Shown here: in pieces, positions 46,285-58,216 of the stretch | Layout of the letters: each line of letters opens with the position of its first letter | How positions within the stretch are numbered: position 1 is the first letter of the stretch | Source of the DNA: Deinococcus hopiensis KR-140 | GTDB taxonomy: Bacteria > Deinococcota > Deinococci > Deinococcales > Deinococcaceae | Length of the DNA: 64,000 nucleotides | Direction of reading: 5' to 3' | Assembly: GCF_900176165.1 (NCBI RefSeq) | Contig: NZ_FWWU01000009.1 | Span: 383,501 to 447,500, forward strand | Notes under the pieces: generated by a model | The model's database searches: none | Told to the model about the DNA's origin: nothing | The model's input: only the letters and a program-made list of their open reading frames with translations | Position numbers and translations under genes: made by a program

Positions 46285-46338
46285 GCAGAAGAGGGCGGAA
46301 GCGCCGGGGTGCACCCCGGCGCTTCCGCCCTCTTCTGC
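46285..46338. terminator. 54-base perfect palindrome, probable bidirectional terminator
   Basis: The sequence 46285-46338 is a perfect inverted repeat of 27 + 27 bases with no spacer, beginning gcagaagagggcgg. It sits four bases after the lipoprotein stop. There is no T tract, so a hairpin-based or bidirectional stop is inferred. Confidence 0.65.
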
Positions 46339-46344
46339 ATGCGC

Positions 46345-46478
46345 CTGACCTCAAGCATTCGTCCGAATGGCGCCGCGAGTGGAAGGGCAGCCCCCACGGC
46401 TCCCCATTTTCCCCCATGGGCATTCAAGTTTGCTCGCCGGGCTCGGTCTAAAAGAAGTCCGCACTTTGACCCATGCTC
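46345..46478 (+). repeat. Dispersed intergenic repeat, copy D
   Basis: About 130 bases matching, in inverted orientation, the 23750-23860 part of copy B. Shared words include gaagggcagccc, cccccatgggcatt and aaaagaagtccgcac. It fills the space between the palindrome and the M32 gene. Confidence 0.65.
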
Positions 46479-47998
46479 TAGGAGAATTTGACGCCGTACA
46501 GCTCCGCATACTTCTCGCGCAGATACTTCAGGTAGGGCTCTACCGTCATCGCCTGCCCCGTTGCGCGCTGCACCAGTTCGTTCGGCGTGTAGCGGCCCCC
46601 GTGGGCATACACGTTCTCGCGCAGCCAGCCATGCAGGCGGGAAAAGTCGGCCCGCTCGATGTCTCCACTCAGGCCAGGGTTGGCCGCCTCGGCGGCGGTG
46701 TAGAACTGCGCGCTCAGCACGTTGCCCAGCGTATAGCCCTGGAAGGCTCCGCCGATGCTCCCGAAGTACCAGTGAACGTCCTGCAAGGCTCCGTTCACGT
46801 CGCTGGGCGCGCGCATCCCCAGGTTCTGCTCGTAGGCGGCGTGCCAGGCGTCGGCCAGGTCCCGCACGGCGAGGCGGCCTGCCAGCAGTTCGCGCTCCAG
46901 TTCGTAACGGGTGATCACGTGCAGGTTGTAGGTCAGCTCGTCGGCGTCGGTGCGGATCAGCGAGCGGGCCACCATGTTGACGGCCCGGTGCATCTCGCCT
47001 TCGGTCACGTCCGCCAGTTGCTCGGGGAAGGTGTCCCGGAACTTCCCGAAGTAGGCGGCCCAGAACGCGCGGCTGCGGCCCACCAGGTTTTCCCACAGGC
47101 GCGACTGGCTCTCGTGGACCCCGGCGCTGGCGCCCCCGCCCAGCGGCGTGCCCAGCAGTTCTTCCGCCACGCCCTGCTCGTACATCGCGTGCCCGGCTTC
47201 GTGGAGGGTGGAGTACAGCGCTTCTGAAGGATCATTCTCCTTCACCCGCGTGGTGATGCGGATATCGTGTCCGCCCAACCGGGTCATGAAGGGGTGGTGG
47301 GTCAGGTCCTGCCGTCCGCGCGTGAAGTCGTAACCGTAGTCGCGGATCACGGCCTCCCCGAACTTCAGCTGTTCGGAGCCGGGATAGGTGCGGGCCAAGA
47401 AATCTGTGCGGGGCGCTTCGGCCCCTGTCACCGCATCCACCATCGGGACCAGGGCCACTCTCAGCGCGGCGAAGACGTCGCTGACCTGCGCCGCCGTCAT
47501 GCCCTCGTCGGACTCGTTGATGAAGTAGTCCATCGGGTCCGCGAATTCGGGGAAGTAGCTTGCCGCCTGCAGGCTGAAGTCCAGCGACTTTTCGAGGTAG
47601 GGCACCATGCGCCTGAAGTCGTTGGCGGGCCGCGCCGCGGTCCAGGCCGAATAGCTCTCGCCGCCGTGTCCGCTCCAGGCCGCCACAAATTCAGTGGGAA
47701 AGCGCGTGGCTTCCTCGAACTTCTTGCGGGCCACGGCCACCATACGGGCCTGGATGGGGGAGAGGTCCGCGCTCCCTTCCAGTCTGTCCAGCAGGTGGCC
47801 GTAGGTGGGATCGGTGGCCCGCTCGTGGCGCAGGCGTGAGAGCAGCGCCACCTGCCGCGAGCGCCCAGCGGCGGCTCCGGCGGGCAGGTAGGTGCTCTGG
47901 TCCCAGCCCATCAGCGAGAGGGTGCCGCCGAGGTCCGCGAGTTCCTGAAAGCGCGCTCTGAGTTCGCTCCAGGCCGTATCCGTCTGCGTTGTAGTCAC
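46478..47998 (-). CDS. Carboxypeptidase Taq (M32 family)
   Basis: A 506-residue thermostable-type metallocarboxypeptidase that releases amino acids from peptide C termini, acting in the cytoplasm. The zinc motif is HEAGHAMYEQG (HExxH), with the downstream ligand Glu in GVHESQSRLWENLVGRS, the family hallmark. The N-terminal part LGGTLSLMGWDQSTYLP is also characteristic. The start is GTG at 47998, chosen because TAGGCT lies seven bases upstream, rather than the longer frame. Confidence 0.93.
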   Translation of the reverse strand: MTTTQTDTAWSELRARFQELADLGGTLSLMGWDQSTYLPAGAAAGRSRQVALLSRLRHERATDPTYGHLLDRLEGSADLSPIQARMVAVARKKFEEATRFPTEFVAAWSGHGGESYSAWTAARPANDFRRMVPYLEKSLDFSLQAASYFPEFADPMDYFINESDEGMTAAQVSDVFAALRVALVPMVDAVTGAEAPRTDFLARTYPGSEQLKFGEAVIRDYGYDFTRGRQDLTHHPFMTRLGGHDIRITTRVKENDPSEALYSTLHEAGHAMYEQGVAEELLGTPLGGGASAGVHESQSRLWENLVGRSRAFWAAYFGKFRDTFPEQLADVTEGEMHRAVNMVARSLIRTDADELTYNLHVITRYELERELLAGRLAVRDLADAWHAAYEQNLGMRAPSDVNGALQDVHWYFGSIGGAFQGYTLGNVLSAQFYTAAEAANPGLSGDIERADFSRLHGWLRENVYAHGGRYTPNELVQRATGQAMTVEPYLKYLREKYAELYGVKFS

Positions 47999-48083
47999 GG
48001 GAGGCAGCCTACCCCGTTTCTCTGAGGGACGCCTGCGCACACTGGCCGATGTTCCCGCCTACCGGACGGGGGAGACTGGGACC

Positions 48084-48596
48084 ATGAACGACAAGCAGCT
48101 GTCCCACCGCCTCTCGTACCTCCTGCGCCACGCACCGGGCGAGGCGGGCCTGACCCTGGAACCGGGCGGCTGGGTGCCCCTCGCGCCCCTGCTGGCCCAC
48201 CTTGGGGTGACGCATGAACGGGTGGAGCGGGTCGTGGCAACGAACAACAAGCAGCGCTTTTCGCTGGAAGGCGAGCGCATCCGGGCCAACCAGGGCCACA
48301 GCGTGCCGGTGGAACTGGACCTCACGCCTGCGGTTCCCCCAACCGTCCTGTATCACGGCACCCATGCCGGCGCACTGGACGCCATTCGCGCAGGAGGCCT
48401 CAAACCCATGGGCCGTCACCACGTCCACCTCTCGCCGGACGTGATGACGGCCCGGCATGTGGGGGCGCGCCGCGGTAAGCCCGTGGTCCTGACTGTTCGC
48501 AGCGGCCCTATGCAAGAGGCCGGACACGTCTTTTTCCTCAGTGTGAACGGCGTGTGGCTGACAGACAGGGTGCCGCCCGAGTTTCTGCTGTTCTGA
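48084..48596 (+). CDS. kptA: RNA 2'-phosphotransferase (Tpt1/KptA)
   Basis: A 170-residue NAD-dependent enzyme that transfers a 2'-phosphate from RNA to NAD+. The Arg-His-x-Arg-type residues are represented by LSYLLRHAPGEAGL near residue 14, then LYHGTHAGALDAI, GLKPMGRHHVHLS and VFFLSVNGVWLTD. Yeast Tpt1 finishes tRNA splicing; bacterial substrates remain uncertain, though bacterial members can be active. It lies beside a Sir2 gene, another NAD-consuming enzyme, separated by the inverted-repeat element. Confidence 0.9.
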   Translation: MNDKQLSHRLSYLLRHAPGEAGLTLEPGGWVPLAPLLAHLGVTHERVERVVATNNKQRFSLEGERIRANQGHSVPVELDLTPAVPPTVLYHGTHAGALDAIRAGGLKPMGRHHVHLSPDVMTARHVGARRGKPVVLTVRSGPMQEAGHVFFLSVNGVWLTDRVPPEFLLF

Positions 48597-48671
48597 CCCT
48601 CTCCCCTCATGGGGAGAGGGCTGACTGGCACCGCCCGGGGAGGGGGCGCGCATGACCAACAAAATCATGCA

Positions 48672-48801
48672 TAGTGGTACTCCGTTGACTGGCGGGAACC
48701 TGATGGATGGCGCCCGTGTTTCTGGGGTCAGCGCGGTACGGAAAGGGTGGGAATCCCCCGTGTTCTTCGCCAGCACTTTCAGACGCAACGGAGTACCACT
48801 A
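48672..48801. mobile_element. 130-bp element with perfect 16-bp inverted ends (MITE-like)
   Basis: Ends tagtggtactccgttg (48672-48687) and caacggagtaccacta (48786-48801) are exact inverted copies. No coding capacity is seen inside. Size and ends fit a miniature inverted-repeat transposable element, though a matching transposase is not in this window. Confidence 0.65.
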
Positions 48802-48875
48802 GGACCAAGCAACAAGACCCCCGCTGGGGCAAGATCAAAGCCCAGGTCTGGGCTTCCCCGCGCTACCCTCCCCCC

Positions 48876-49601
48876 ATGAATCTTCAGCAGGCCCGCGACG
48901 CCCTCCGCTCGGCCCGACGGGTGGCCGTCCTGACCGGCGCGGGCGTAAGCGCCGAGAGCGGCATTCCCACCTTCCGCGACGCGATGTCGGGCCACTGGTC
49001 ACGCTTTCGCCCGGAGGACCTCGCCAGCCCAGAAGCCTATTACCGTGACCCCGAAACTGTTTGGCAGTGGTATGCAGGACGCTACGCGGACGTGACGCGG
49101 GCGCAGCCCAATCGCGCCCACACCCTCCTGGCGCAGCTGGAGCGCGAGAAGGCGGAAGGCTTCCTCCTCGCCACTCAGAACGTGGACGGCCTGCACACCC
49201 GGGCGGGGAGCGGGCGACTGGTGGAACTGCACGGCAACCTCACCACCGCCCGCTGCGAGGCTTGCGGCGCGGTGGCCCCGCTTCCGTCCCCCGGAGCCTT
49301 CACCCCGCCGCCCTCGTGCTCCGCCTGTCAGGGCCGGATGCGCCCCAACATCGTCTGGTTCGGTGAATTCCTGCCCGAGGACGCTCTGGCCGCCGCCACT
49401 GGCGCCTTTCAGCGGGCGGACGTGGCCCTGATCATTGGCACGAGTGGCGCCGTTTATCCGGCCGCAGGCCTCGCCTTTGAGACCTTACGGGAGGGCGGCA
49501 CAGTCATAGAGGTCAATCCGGAGGAAACCGAGCTGACCCCCTACATGACGTTCAGCCTGCGTCAGGTGGCCTCGGGAGGGCTCGCCTCCCTGTGCCCCTA
49601 A
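48876..49601 (+). CDS. Sir2-family NAD-dependent protein deacylase
   Basis: A 241-residue sirtuin that removes acyl groups from lysine using NAD+. Motifs: VLTGAGVSAESGIPTFR, ATQNVDGLHTRAG, LHGNLTTARCEAC, with a zinc ribbon CEAC (about 123-126) and CSAC (about 143-146), and IGTSGAVYPAAGLAF. NAD and catalytic His are present (ELHGN). The Tyr-x-x-Arg pattern of desuccinylases is found near AYYRDPE. TACCCT lies exactly six bases before ATG, ruling out the longer frame. Confidence 0.92.
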   Translation: MNLQQARDALRSARRVAVLTGAGVSAESGIPTFRDAMSGHWSRFRPEDLASPEAYYRDPETVWQWYAGRYADVTRAQPNRAHTLLAQLEREKAEGFLLATQNVDGLHTRAGSGRLVELHGNLTTARCEACGAVAPLPSPGAFTPPPSCSACQGRMRPNIVWFGEFLPEDALAAATGAFQRADVALIIGTSGAVYPAAGLAFETLREGGTVIEVNPEETELTPYMTFSLRQVASGGLASLCP

Positions 49602-49644
49602 CCGCACCAGGGAGGGACAAAGGTCTTTTTCCTGCCCATGATAC

Positions 49645-49661
49645 TGAATGAACGTTCAGAT
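49645..49661. promoter_or_regulatory. TetR-type operator
   Basis: The palindrome TGAACGTTCA lies within ctgaatgaacgttcag, just before the ribosome site aggaggt of the TetR gene. Placement over the promoter suggests autorepression. Confidence 0.55.
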
Positions 49662-49673
49662 AGGAGGTGACTG

Positions 49674-50300
49674 TTGAACCCAGCAGAGGCGCGTCCCCGA
49701 GAGGGCAACCAGACCCGCTCGGCCATCTTGCAGGCCGCCACCCAGCTGTTCGCCACGCAAGGTTTTGCGGCCACCGGGCTTCAGCAGGTGGCGGACGCGG
49801 CGGGCGTCGCCCGCGCTACCCCCAGCTACTTCTTCGGTTCAAAGGAGGGTCTCTGGAAGGCCGTACTGGAAGCGCAAAACCAGCTGGCGGCCAGGATTGT
49901 ACCCGTCGCTTTTGCGCAGGCGGGCGCGCAGCCAGACCGGGCAGCCCTGATCGGTGCACTCGTGGACGCCACGCTCGGTTTTCACGAACAGCACCCGGAA
50001 TTCCTGCGGTTGATCCAGTGGTCGGAGTTGCAGGGCAACGGGCTCATCCACGAGGTGCCCACCCATGGGCAAGCCGTCGAAACGGCCGTGCATGCCGTTC
50101 AGCACGTCCTCAGAGGCTCCGCCATGCAGGAGGAGGACGTGAGGCACGTTGTGCTGTCCGTGCTGGGGGCCTGTTACGCACACCTCGTCTACGGCCGAAC
50201 CCTCGGTCTGACCCTGGGACTGCATACGGACGTCCCGGCCTTTCTCACTGAACGCCGCGCCCATCTCAAACGTCTGCTGCTCGCCACACTCGGGTCTTAA
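49674..50300 (+). CDS. TetR-family regulator
   Basis: A 208-residue repressor. The N-terminal helix-turn-helix reads ILQAATQLFATQGFAATGLQ, VADAAGVARATPSYFFGSKE, the family hallmark, followed by a helical ligand domain. The start is TTG, set by aggaggt seven bases upstream, since no ATG fits. A palindromic operator overlaps its promoter. The carboxymuconolactone-decarboxylase-like gene follows after nine bases and is the likely partner. Confidence 0.9.
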   Translation: MNPAEARPREGNQTRSAILQAATQLFATQGFAATGLQQVADAAGVARATPSYFFGSKEGLWKAVLEAQNQLAARIVPVAFAQAGAQPDRAALIGALVDATLGFHEQHPEFLRLIQWSELQGNGLIHEVPTHGQAVETAVHAVQHVLRGSAMQEEDVRHVVLSVLGACYAHLVYGRTLGLTLGLHTDVPAFLTERRAHLKRLLLATLGS

Positions 50301-50309
50301 GGAGTTGCC

Positions 50310-50858
50310 ATGCCCCGGATTTCGCCCCCCGCTCGCCTGCCCCGCTTCGCTGCGCTGCTCAATTTCGCGCTGTCGCGCCGATTCGGAAAGCCCTTTCCCA
50401 CCGTGGCGTTGCTGGGCCACCACCCGGCGTATCCCGTTCCCTACCTCTTCATCGCCGGAATATACGGAAATGCCCGCACGGAACTGGCGGCGCAGACGAA
50501 GGCCCTGGCCACCCAGCTGGTTGCCCAGCTCAACGGATGTGCCTTTTGCATTGATCTGGGAAAGCGCGTCGCGCAGGAACGGCAGCTGGACCTGGAGAAA
50601 CTGGGGCGGGTGCTGGAGTTTCGCACCCGCCCCGGGTTCACTCCGGCTGAGCGGGCGGCCCTGGAGTACGCCTGGCAGGCGACCCACGTGACAGCACGGG
50701 TCGATGACGCGACCTTCGCTGAGTTGAGAAGCTTCTACAGTGACCGGGAGATTCTGGAACTTACGGTGGCGGTCGCCACCGAAAACTTCTTCAACCGCCT
50801 CACCGGGCCGCTGGCGATCGAAAGCCAGGGCTTCTGCGCCGTTGCCCCACGCCCATGA
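50310..50858 (+). CDS. Carboxymuconolactone decarboxylase/AhpD-like protein
   Basis: A 182-residue helical protein of the CMD/AhpD superfamily. The redox motif region reads VAQLNGCAFCIDLGKRVA, with CxxC as in AhpD-like peroxidases; the His three residues after the second Cys in typical CxxCxxxH is replaced by Gly/Lys here. FTPAERAALEYAWQATH is the other conserved block. Peroxidase or reductase action on an organic compound is possible. It is the second gene of the TetR operon, starting after ggagttgcc. Confidence 0.8.
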   Translation: MPRISPPARLPRFAALLNFALSRRFGKPFPTVALLGHHPAYPVPYLFIAGIYGNARTELAAQTKALATQLVAQLNGCAFCIDLGKRVAQERQLDLEKLGRVLEFRTRPGFTPAERAALEYAWQATHVTARVDDATFAELRSFYSDREILELTVAVATENFFNRLTGPLAIESQGFCAVAPRP

Positions 50859-51244
50859 ACCGCCGGAAAGGCGTGTTTCTACTCGCACCTGGCTTCCTTT
50901 CCGCCGTTTAATTGTCATTTTGCGGGGGGCAGAACATTCCGTTGGTGCTTATTGGTGTGGCCGTCCCCCTCTGACACACGGCGAACCACCTCTACGGTCA
51001 TCTCCGTGGGGGCGTTGACCCGGGCCACCTGTTCTCCCACGGTTCGTCCTTGCTGCTGCCCCTGCCCCTGTTTGCGACGGCCACCTTGATGCTGCTGGCC
51101 CTCCCCACCCTGCGCTCACGCTGAAAGACGGAAGGAAAGACGGCTCACACCCCGCCCCTTTCACCTCCTGTTAAGCTGCCCTGTTTGAACGGGGCCGCGA
51201 GCGAACGTGTCCCGCCCAGGATGAACTGGTACAGGGGGAGAGAC
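50859..51244. other. Spacer with possible membrane-protein tail remnant
   Basis: No intact gene. Around 51020-51122 the plus strand reads GHLFSHGSSLLLPLPLFATA and then TLMLLALPTLRSR to a stop, which looks like the last helix of a transporter. TAAGCT at 51172-51177 is a probable -10 for the next gene. Confidence 0.35.
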
Positions 51245-52717
<1,473 letters not shown>

Positions 52718-52852
52718 GCGTTTTCCCCGCTCACCCGGGGTGAGGTGGCTCACAGACGGGCAAGTCAACCGGTAGGGGCGCCTTAAAGGAAGTGCTGGAT
52801 CAACAACGTGGGCCCGTTTTGACCCCACAGCCAGACGTGGAACACTGGCTCC

Positions 52853-53233
52853 ATGCTGAGCGGTTTTCGGAAGTTCCTGATGCGCGGAAACCTCGTGGAC
52901 CTCGCGGTGGGCGTGATCGTCGGGGCGGCCTTCAACAACGTGGTCACCGCCTTTACACAAGGTGTGGTCATGCCCATTCTCGGCATCTTTGGGGGCGTTC
53001 CCAATTTTGATCGCCTCACCTTCAGCGTTCGGGGCAGCGTGTTTCACTACGGCACCTTTCTCACGGCGCTGGTCAGTTTCCTGCTTACCGCCACCATCAT
53101 CTATTTTTTCGTCATCACCCCTGTGAACCGCGTGGCCGAACGCTTTGCGCGCGAGGAAAAACCAGCACCTTCCGAGCCCAGCCCCACCGAGAAACTGCTG
53201 GCCGAGATCCGAGATGAGCTGAGGCGGCGCTAA
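52853..53233 (+). CDS. mscL: Large-conductance mechanosensitive channel
   Basis: A 126-residue channel that opens under membrane tension to release solutes on hypoosmotic shock. The N-terminal amphipathic helix (MLSGFRKFLMRGN) leads to the pore helix NLVDLAVGVIVGAAFNNVV with the conserved small residues. The second transmembrane segment is TALVSFLLTATIIYFFV, then the cytoplasmic helix bundle ends in RDELRRR. Length matches MscL. AACACT, one base off TANNNT, lies exactly six bases before ATG. Confidence 0.95.
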   Translation: MLSGFRKFLMRGNLVDLAVGVIVGAAFNNVVTAFTQGVVMPILGIFGGVPNFDRLTFSVRGSVFHYGTFLTALVSFLLTATIIYFFVITPVNRVAERFAREEKPAPSEPSPTEKLLAEIRDELRRR

Positions 53234-53269
53234 AGGGCCTGGGGAAGGTCGTTCCCCTATCCTGTTCCC

Positions 53270-53737
53270 ATGCCCATGTCCCAGTCCGAAGTCCACGCCC
53301 GCAACTTCCTGATGCACCGCGGCGCGCTGATGGACCTGTACGCCCAGTTGCCCGACGATCAGGGCACCTTCAGCGCTTGGGAGGGTGGCATGACCTTCGT
53401 CGGCCAGGCGGACCACCTCTCGGGCAGCAGCGAGCGCTTCATGGGCATGATCTCCGGTGAGACTCCCGCTGGACCGCCCACGCCCGTCGCTCCCAGCGCA
53501 GACCTTCAAGCGGCCCGTGAGCGCCTCGCCACCACTACCGAACGTGCCGCCGCCGTGATGCGTTCGCTGAGTAACGAGGATTTGCACCGCCGCGTTACCG
53601 CTTTCGGTGGCCGTGAAATGCCCATTGCCGCCCTCCTCGACGCCCTGATCGGACACGAGGCCCATCACAAGGGCCAGCTTTGGGTAATGGCGCGGATGGT
53701 GGGCGTGAAGCCACCGATGTTCGTGAAGATGGGGTAG
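53270..53737 (+). CDS. DinB-family protein
   Basis: A 155-residue four-helix protein of the DinB/YfiT superfamily, metal-dependent thiol or hydrolase-type enzymes, well expanded in Deinococcus. The metal triad is suggested by the His in [16 protein letters not shown] and the two in [27 protein letters not shown] text precedes the last helix. The name DinB reflects a damage-induced founder, not proof of repair. TATCCT lies exactly six bases before ATG. A bidirectional terminator follows. Confidence 0.87.
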   Translation: MPMSQSEVHARNFLMHRGALMDLYAQLPDDQGTFSAWEGGMTFVGQADHLSGSSERFMGMISGETPAGPPTPVAPSADLQAARERLATTTERAAAVMRSLSNEDLHRRVTAFGGREMPIAALLDALIGHEAHHKGQLWVMARMVGVKPPMFVKMG

Positions 53738-53751
53738 GAGAAGCAGAAACA

Positions 53752-53794
53752 GCAAAAGGCGCAGGGTCCGCTATGGACCCTGCGCCTTTTGCTG
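53752..53794. terminator. Bidirectional terminator
   Basis: Arms aaaaggcgcagggtcc and ggaccctgcgcctttt are perfect inverted copies around five bases. Both edges carry A or T runs, so it can stop both convergent genes. Confidence 0.88.
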
Positions 53795-53805
53795 GCAACT
53801 GGCTG

Positions 53806-55017
<1,212 letters not shown>

Positions 55018-55194
55018 GGGACCTCCGTATTGCTCAGCATGGCGCGGATGCCGGCCTCCGTTTGTGATACCTGCTCAGGAGTTTCATTTCTTCCATCCCC
55101 TTAACGAGAACAGCCCTGGGAGTTTTAAGACCATTCCTTAAGGCTAATCTTTGCGGTCACTTGGAGACGAAGCCAGATCCCCGCTCCAGGAGGT

Positions 55195-55628
55195 GGTTTT
55201 TCGATCTGTCTCTGCTTTTACTCGGCGAGTGCGACCACCCGCCTGGTCCTGACCCAGGTGGTCAAGCAGGTGCGCAACGTTACGGCAGACACGCGGGCCA
55301 ACGGCGGAGTAGCTCGGTTAGGCCTCTCGGCGCAGGGCTACCCTGGAGAAGTGTTGGAATACTGCATCGACACCAAAAACGTTGGTGGAGCCGACCTTCC
55401 GAACTACGCGTGAACGATCCGCTGGCGACCACCGGCACAGCCCAGTTGAGCGCATACGCTTCTGGTCAAGGTATTCGAATCTCCCGTGGAGGCACCGATA
55501 CGACCCGGACCAGCACGGGTGCAGATGCGGACGGAGCCAGCCTGGACAACGCCACCATGCAGGCGACCCTCGGGACGCTGTTGGCGGGAGAAACGGTCCG
55601 GGTCTGCTTCCAGGTCACCATCCGCTGA
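55195..55628 (+). pseudogene. Frameshifted exported DUF11-like repeat protein
   Basis: The frame ATTRLVLTQVVKQVRNVTAD and [20 protein letters not shown] is preceded by a hydrophobic signal-like stretch (ICLCFYSASA) and hits a stop at about 55412. Moved by one base, it continues [20 protein letters not shown], and ends [16 protein letters not shown] at a natural stop at 55628. The beta-rich pattern is that of DUF11-type wall or surface repeats. One insertion or deletion explains the break. It also lacks a clear start codon for the first frame. Confidence 0.65.
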
Positions 55629-55717
55629 TACTTACCCCTGGAAGATTCGCAGAGGCAGGGGCGTCAAGCCCCTGCCTCTGCCCTTGTTCTTTGGGAACAA
55701 CGCTTAGAATCGCCCCC

Positions 55718-56617
55718 GTGTCTCCCCATGCCCGCGGCGTCTTGCTGCTCCTCCTGGTGACGGCCCTGTGGGGCAGCACCTTTGCGGTGGTCAAGGAACT
55801 GGGTGCGCTTTTGCCGCCCAGCGTGCTGATCGCCTGGCGCTTTCTCGTGGCCACGCTGGCCCTGCTGCCGCTGCTGGCCTTTCAGCGTTCGGTGACTGCT
55901 CCCATCTCGCCCCGCCCACTGTGGCGCGACGGCCTGATCCTGGGCGGATGGTTGATGGCAGGCTACGGTACCCAGACCATTGCCCTGCAAACCACCGGGG
56001 CCAACCGCGCCGCGTTCTTCACGGCCCTCAGCGTCGTCCTCGTGCCCGTGTGGTTGGCGCTGGCCCAGCGCCGCCCCCTGCCCCTCGCGTTGTGGTTGGC
56101 GTTGCCGCTCGCAGTCGCGGGACTGGCGCTGCTTTCCTGGGAGGGGGGCCGGTTGGTGGTAGGGGACGCCTGGGCCCTCGCCTGCGCCATCACCTACGCC
56201 GGTTTTATCGTGGCGCTCGAGCGTGCGGCGGCCTCACACCCTGCCCTGCGCTTCACGTTTGCGCAGTTGCTGGCCGTGACGGCGCTGGCCTGGCTCTGGG
56301 CGGCTGTGGTTGCGCCTGGGAAGCTGTGGCCTCCGGCCCAGGCATGGGGACCGCTGCTGTACCTGGGTGTGGCCGCCACTGCCGTCACGACCCTGATGCA
56401 AACAGTAGGCCAGCGCTCGGTGAGCGCCGCCGAGGCCAGTCTGATTTACGCGCTGGAACCCGTCACGGCCAGCCTGTTCAGTTTTGCGCTGATCGGTGAG
56501 CGGGTGGGGGTGCGCGGTGCGCTGGGCGGCGTGCTCGTCGTGGCTGCCACAGTGCTCAGTCAGCGCGCGGGCTCGCCGCCCCACCCCGAACTGCCGGTGC
56601 CGCAGTCTGAGGGCTGA
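55718..56617 (+). CDS. EamA/DMT-superfamily transporter
   Basis: A 299-residue membrane transporter with ten predicted hydrophobic segments in two EamA repeats. The first begins [20 protein letters not shown], typical of the family, and the second lies in [20 protein letters not shown] to the end, with [16 protein letters not shown] near the end. DMT members export or import metabolites such as amino acids; the substrate here is unknown. The start is GTG with TAGAAT seven bases upstream. Confidence 0.87.
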   Translation: MSPHARGVLLLLLVTALWGSTFAVVKELGALLPPSVLIAWRFLVATLALLPLLAFQRSVTAPISPRPLWRDGLILGGWLMAGYGTQTIALQTTGANRAAFFTALSVVLVPVWLALAQRRPLPLALWLALPLAVAGLALLSWEGGRLVVGDAWALACAITYAGFIVALERAAASHPALRFTFAQLLAVTALAWLWAAVVAPGKLWPPAQAWGPLLYLGVAATAVTTLMQTVGQRSVSAAEASLIYALEPVTASLFSFALIGERVGVRGALGGVLVVAATVLSQRAGSPPHPELPVPQSEG

Positions 56618-56658
56618 GGTGGAGCGGTTCCGCCGTCAGGGGTGGGGGTGACCTGAGA

Positions 56659-57156
56659 TCAGCGCGCAGGGCGCCCTGCGCGCAGCTGATCGGGCACGAC
56701 CAGGAGTTGCAGGACGCGGCTGGAGCGCCATACCGGGGTGAGGCGTTGCAGCAGGGCCGAGTTGCTGACGGCGGTATATACGAAGGGTGGCAGGCTGGTT
56801 GACGGGTACACGCCAGTGCGGCCCTGCGCGCTGATGCGAATGCCGATTGGAAAGCCCAGCGTCAGGGTGACGACGAGCAGGGCCCCCAGCACGAAGCCGC
56901 CCACCGCACCTGCGCCCAGAAACCACGGCAGCCGCAGGGGGTCGGGAACCAGGCGGCGCACGGCGAAGCTCAGGGCGACGGCCAGCAACAGCGCGATTAG
57001 GGCCGCCGGAATGGGGGCGCGGGTCAGCAGGTTGGCCAGCAGGCAAATCACGGCTCCCCCCAGTCCCCAGGCGAGGCCCGCCAGTCCCCGGCGGGCACCC
57101 AGCGCCGTCACCACGGCCCAGAGGGTGACGAGCAGCGCATCGAACCAGGTAATCAC
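56659..57156 (-). CDS. CvpA-like membrane protein
   Basis: A predicted 165-residue membrane protein with four hydrophobic segments (for example [19 protein letters not shown] and [17 protein letters not shown]), resembling the CvpA/colicin V production family in size and topology. GTG at 57156 is preferred, since TAGAAT lies seven bases before it; ATG at 57165 is a nine-base-longer alternative. The C terminus (residues 120-165) is soluble. Function is unknown. It runs divergently from the response-regulator gene. Confidence 0.65.
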   Translation of the reverse strand: MITWFDALLVTLWAVVTALGARRGLAGLAWGLGGAVICLLANLLTRAPIPAALIALLLAVALSFAVRRLVPDPLRLPWFLGAGAVGGFVLGALLVVTLTLGFPIGIRISAQGRTGVYPSTSLPPFVYTAVSNSALLQRLTPVWRSSRVLQLLVVPDQLRAGRPAR

Positions 57157-57269
57157 GCTTCTCATTCTATGCCCGGCGCGCTTACCGATGTGTCACGTTG
57201 CGGGGCACGGAGGCGGGATGGTGGGGGGAGCTGCCGTGTCGCGGGGGCCCTGGCAGGTACACTGACACC

Positions 57270-57914
<645 letters not shown>

Positions 57915-57925
57915 CCCTGCTGCCC

Positions 57926-58216
57926 ATGCCCAGATCCCGCTCTTCCAAAGTCAGACCAGCCAGGGCCAGCGCCATAAAAGGCGGCGAGGCTCACCCCGTC
58001 TCCGGTGCTCCCGTCGCGTTTCGCGCGGGGTGTGGCCGCGAGTGGAACGCCGTTTCCCCGGAAGCGGACCTCGCCTACACGGCGCAGGAGTTCGGCGATT
58101 GCCCCGGCTGTCCCCACCGGGTCGAGCCGGAAGGCACCCTGCCCTTCTGTACCCTTCGTCCGGCGAAAACGGCCCACCCATTCGCGGCCCTCGCCGAACT
58201 GGAATGGCCCGAGTAA
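57926..58216 (+). CDS. Small Cys-rich protein, function unknown
   Basis: A 96-residue reading frame between the regulator and the beta-lactamase-like gene. It has Cys in [20 protein letters not shown] and PFCTLRP, a set that could bind zinc or a cluster. It overlaps the downstream gene start by 13 bases and lies 12 bases after the regulator stop, an operon-like spacing. I do not recognise the family. A longer frame at 57889 lies over it, so its reality rests on the spacing and cysteine pattern. Confidence 0.5.
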   Translation: MPRSRSSKVRPARASAIKGGEAHPVSGAPVAFRAGCGREWNAVSPEADLAYTAQEFGDCPGCPHRVEPEGTLPFCTLRPAKTAHPFAALAELEWPE

